Shown one piece after another: positions 60,284-64,000 of a stretch of DNA of 64,000 nucleotides (position 1 is the stretch's first letter; each line of letters opens with the position of its first letter). This stretch comes from Metallyticus violacea (lineage: Eukaryota; Arthropoda; Insecta; Mantodea; Metallyticidae): NCBI GenBank assembly GCA_030762175.1, contig CM060842.1, positions 67,763,501-67,827,500 of the forward strand. Reading direction: 5' to 3'. The notes beneath the pieces were generated by a model. The model had not been told where the DNA came from and searched no databases. It worked only from the letters and a program-made list of their open reading frames with translations. The translations under genes and the position numbers were made by a program.

Positions 60284-63200
60284 CTGCAATAGCAAGAAGA
60301 AAACATGTCAGTGAGCGCTTTGCAAGTTTACATTTCTGTAACGAGTACTATTTGGGAAAGCTATATATTGTGTTATGTCATTCTTTTTGGTAGACTACTG
60401 CCGCACTACTTTACTTTGTCTGTGGTTACCGGCGACGAAGCCATTTAGGCATTTACTCTTGTGGAACAATACAGAGTCCTAATATTAGAAAACTTTACTT
60501 TAAAGAGTCTCTGAACCCCAGATCATCATTACATGTAAACACTTTTTGCAACGGATTACTTAAATCTAGCATTATCTTTGTTCATAGCATATTAAAGCGC
60601 CAAGAAAGTACAAAAATTCTTGTATTACTCCGCAGCAATACGGGCTGTCTACTTTTGTCTTGTATCCGGTCACGTCGAAGGCCACAGTCATGAATTATAC
60701 ATATACAAATTACAATTACTTAAACAAGGAACAGTAAAGTGTGTAAGTAGAATAAATATTAATTCTTTGCACCATTGAGGAATTGAAAATGAACCTTCAT
60801 AATGATAGAGAATTCATTTTCTGTAGGGAACTCCAGCGGATGATGCCAATACTCGTAGGTTACCAAAACGGTTAATGGATGTGACCAATTTTAGAATTTA
60901 CTTACGTAGATGAGAAAATTTATACATACATTTAGAGAATTATTGCGTGTAGTTACCCAACTGAACCAATGCTCCTAAATCAACAGAAAATCAGCCCGTT
61001 TGTTCATTTTAATTTTTAATTTTATAAGCATAAGTGTTAACAATGAAATTTGTTTAATATGCCTAAAGATATTGTCATGATTAGGGCTAGGATGTATGCA
61101 GATTAATATTTTTATCTGATCATTGAAAGTGGTGCAAAACGGTTTTACACATAATTGGTACTTTTGTGATTATAAATACAAATACTTAGTTAATTTGGTA
61201 TATTTTTGCATGTTTTGGGTGCTTCTGCATATAATACACTGATATGCATAATTTCAAGATCCCATTATGTAAACTGTCAAATTTACTATTATTCAAATTT
61301 TATTTATAGAAACATAATATTTATTATAATCCATTAAACATCGAAATACTTATATTACTACCAATTACGCTTCTAATATCACTGTCTCAAGAAACAAATG
61401 TCTCTTTCCACTCAAAAATAGCACAAAATCTGTATCCCTCTCTATGATTTTCTCCGGTGTCTCTATGTGTAAATTCAAAACATTTCGTTTCAATTACGTA
61501 CAAATTCAATCGCATTTAGAATTGGATATTTTGGAACACGCTTTTTCGTAATATGAATTTCATTTTTGCAACTGGAAGAAAAAAATTAAGCTACATGTTG
61601 CATGGTGCTACTGCCAAAAAAAACTCTTGGTTCATTATTGTGTTTAAAGTAAAGAAAAATGTATATAAAATATTTGAAAAAATCGCATGGATTTAACAAA
61701 CTCGTACATTTGTACATTAGCATTTTATCCAAAATCATCATGTGGTGTATAACGATTATGTTCAAATTTCCGAACTTTTGTAGCATCATTTACAAGTTTG
61801 ACATAGGTAGAGGGGTGGTCTGTTATTCAAAACCGCGTTTACAGCTGTCTATAGTCGGTTTTCAGAATTTGTAAAATATTTGAGGTACGATGCATTTTTG
61901 CATATAAAATACATACTTGCAAATGAAGCAACATTAGTAGCCTACCTCGCGTTGCGAGCATCAATTTGAAGCAATCGAGGTGTTAAGTTGGGCGCTGCAA
62001 TGATACAAAAATAATTTCATTTCTCCCCTTGTGAGTCTGTCCCAGGGTCTGAAGGTGAGATGCTTAAAGAAAGAGCACACGATTTCGGGGTTGTGGAAGT
62101 GAAATGTATTGTTACTACGTGCAGCTAGTTGACGAATAATTCGCAGTACACGTTTTAGATCAACCCGAAGGACAATAAGCATCCAAGTGATTTTTGTTAA
62201 AGCAGTTTATCGATCAGTTTACTAAAAGAAGCACTCGCGAATTAATAATTAAGATTTGTGTATCATCGGGAGCAATATTAGGCTATAACTGCCGATTACC
62301 AAAGTCGACTGCCGCATCGGCACCCTAGAACTTACATGGAGCACGCGGTCTCCACAAACTTTGAGATATAGCCCGTAGCGCCTTAAAATCATGAAGTTCC
62401 CAAAGAGGAACTGCGGCTGTTGACCAAGGACATCTTTGAATGCGTCGCATTTTATAATAAATTAATTACTGTAGACAACATACAAATAATCAAGACAATT
62501 CTGTGAAATTGAACAGTATATATCTATAAAACAGCGTTTACTTCATTAGGTATAGTAAAATGTCGAGTAGAATGGTTGATTTGTATGTTGTCTATGGTAG
62601 CGTACAGCACGGTGACACAGAAATCAGAAAACACGTGGCTCAATAAGAAATCGTTGCCAAATAGATATCACCAAGTCTCTTAACAAGTAATCTCCAAGTA
62701 AGACATTGCAAGCAAGTTCGTCAATGCTGCCAAATCGGCCTTATGTACTCTCATGAATCACCACGTCTCCGGGGTTCACACCTATTATTCCAGGGAACCG
62801 CGAAGCCTGGACTTTTGAATTCTTGAAGATAATCCTGCAACACGCTACGTCAGTGCCAAACGTGCTTTTCGCGTCAGCCAGGGCCCAAAGCTTGTCAATT
62901 GCCTTCTTGAACTGACCAAATTTTTTTCAAGCGTTTCATTCTTTACCTTTCCATCACTAACTCATCCCTGCACCTTGCTACTTATACACACGCTATTAAC
63001 TATAATAAAAATAAAACAAGAAAGTATAACAAAATAATGCATATGTATGTAGTGTGGAAATACATTTCACAAAATATGATTATTGAGTATATGAGAAAAT
63101 GTTAGTTATGTTTTGTTAACAGGATAACATATAAGTCACATTTATTTCTTGTTTTTGTACAATGATTGCAAATAGAAAATAAATTAAAAATAAAATTATT

Positions 63201-64000
63201 ATTTATTAATTATTGATCACAAGGTTTGATAAATTATTGGAGGTTGTATGCTTTTTATATTTCAGATTTTTGTGAATGTAAATCCTAGTCGTAGATATAA
63301 TGTAGGTGGTAAGGCGATTGTTGATGCGCACACAAGGTTTTTAAGGGCGTAAACAAATAGAAAATTTTATATTTTTAGGAAGTTTTATCTGAACGTTTCT
63401 TCCTTCCTCTTTGTTATTAGGCTATCTACAAAGTTCTCTCGCTGGCGCAGTCAATCTCTCGTAAAACTTTTATCCTTTGCAGCGGTGGCAACTTTATTTC
63501 TTTTGATACAACGAAATTGCTATATGTTTTCTGATAAAATACTTTTTACACCACAGTATCTAAACTGGTCATTATTTCGTTGTCCTTGGGAATCTAAACA
63601 ATGTTTTTATTCATAAGAGTGGATTATATATTTTTTTTTAAATCACTGCTGATATTTTAGTTCATTCCTCGAATTGCAATTGTAGAGAATTGGAGAAGAA
63701 TAAGTGTACTTTAGGGCAATATGTACTTTTTTAATCCTAAAATAAAATGAAATAATAATAATAATAATAATTAACACAACATTTGCTACACTTTATTTTA
63801 GTTTACTTTTTGCAGCTAATATAAAATTAACAATTTATAGACTAACACTCTTTCAAATGAAGATATCTTTTACATTTTGTTTACTTTATCTGAAATATAA
63901 GCGAATATAATTTCTTTGTCTAATTTTTATCCATTCACAGAACAAATTATAACCAAGCAGACTTCTTCAGGACTTGTGAAGAGACATTGTTTAAAACGCC
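60284..64000. other. Intron upstream (in gene sense) of the S1 exon, no exon found
   Basis: No phase-compatible S1 or amino-terminal-domain exon was found. A GC-richer, minus-strand open stretch near 62690-62940 (QFKKAIDKLWALADAKSTFG, FGTDVACCRIIF) has no recognised family. Confidence 0.5.

Overview
This is a eukaryotic window, almost certainly from an arthropod and probably an insect with an expanded genome. The protein fragments look like arthropod kainate receptors, the introns are 1.8 to 17 kb long with standard GT/AG borders, the background is AT-rich, and the introns are full of Penelope-like elements, LINEs, hAT and Tc1/mariner-like remnants, tRNA-derived SINEs and microsatellites. No prokaryotic features were found.

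One host gene accounts for the window. It is a kainate-type ionotropic glutamate receptor on the minus strand, and its visible exons run from 60283 down to 6068. In transcript order they are: an S1 ligand-binding exon (60179-60283), one of two tandem pore exons (57152-57409 or 56035-56460), M3 plus the start of S2 (39899-40096), S2 (25257-25482), the end of S2 (11996-12160), M4 (10067-10167) and a cytoplasmic tail exon (6068-6224). The reading frame and splice phases join at every junction. The amino-terminal domain and first S1 exons should lie beyond 64000, and the terminal exon with the stop codon lies below 6068 or outside the window.

The most striking observation is the tandem pair of pore exons. 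Each encodes M1, the cytoplasmic M1-M2 loop and the re-entrant M2 pore loop, and both have phase 0 ends, so they look like mutually exclusive alternatives. At the Q/R site, which controls calcium permeability and polyamine block in this family, one exon encodes Gln (CAG) followed by Asp at +4. The other encodes Arg (AGG) followed by Gly at +4. The pore switch that vertebrates make by RNA editing therefore appears to be available here by choice of exon. The Gln exon also carries a large His/Cys-rich insertion in the M1-M2 loop that is absent from the Arg exon.

Layout: 1-2680 is a Penelope-like element (PLE) broken by a foldback insertion. 2.7-25 kb holds the tail, M4 and late S2 exons, with a PTA-type foldback in a TA tract, a second PLE, LINE and SINE remnants. 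25-40 kb holds the S2 exon, a hAT remnant, a Tc1/mariner-like remnant, LINEs and a SINE cluster. 40-56 kb is one long intron with a degenerate Tc1-like element. 56-60.3 kb holds the alternative pore exons and the S1 exon. 60.3-64 kb is intron. Several PLE-type inverted ends carry hammerhead-ribozyme-like cores with self-complementary stem III sequences.
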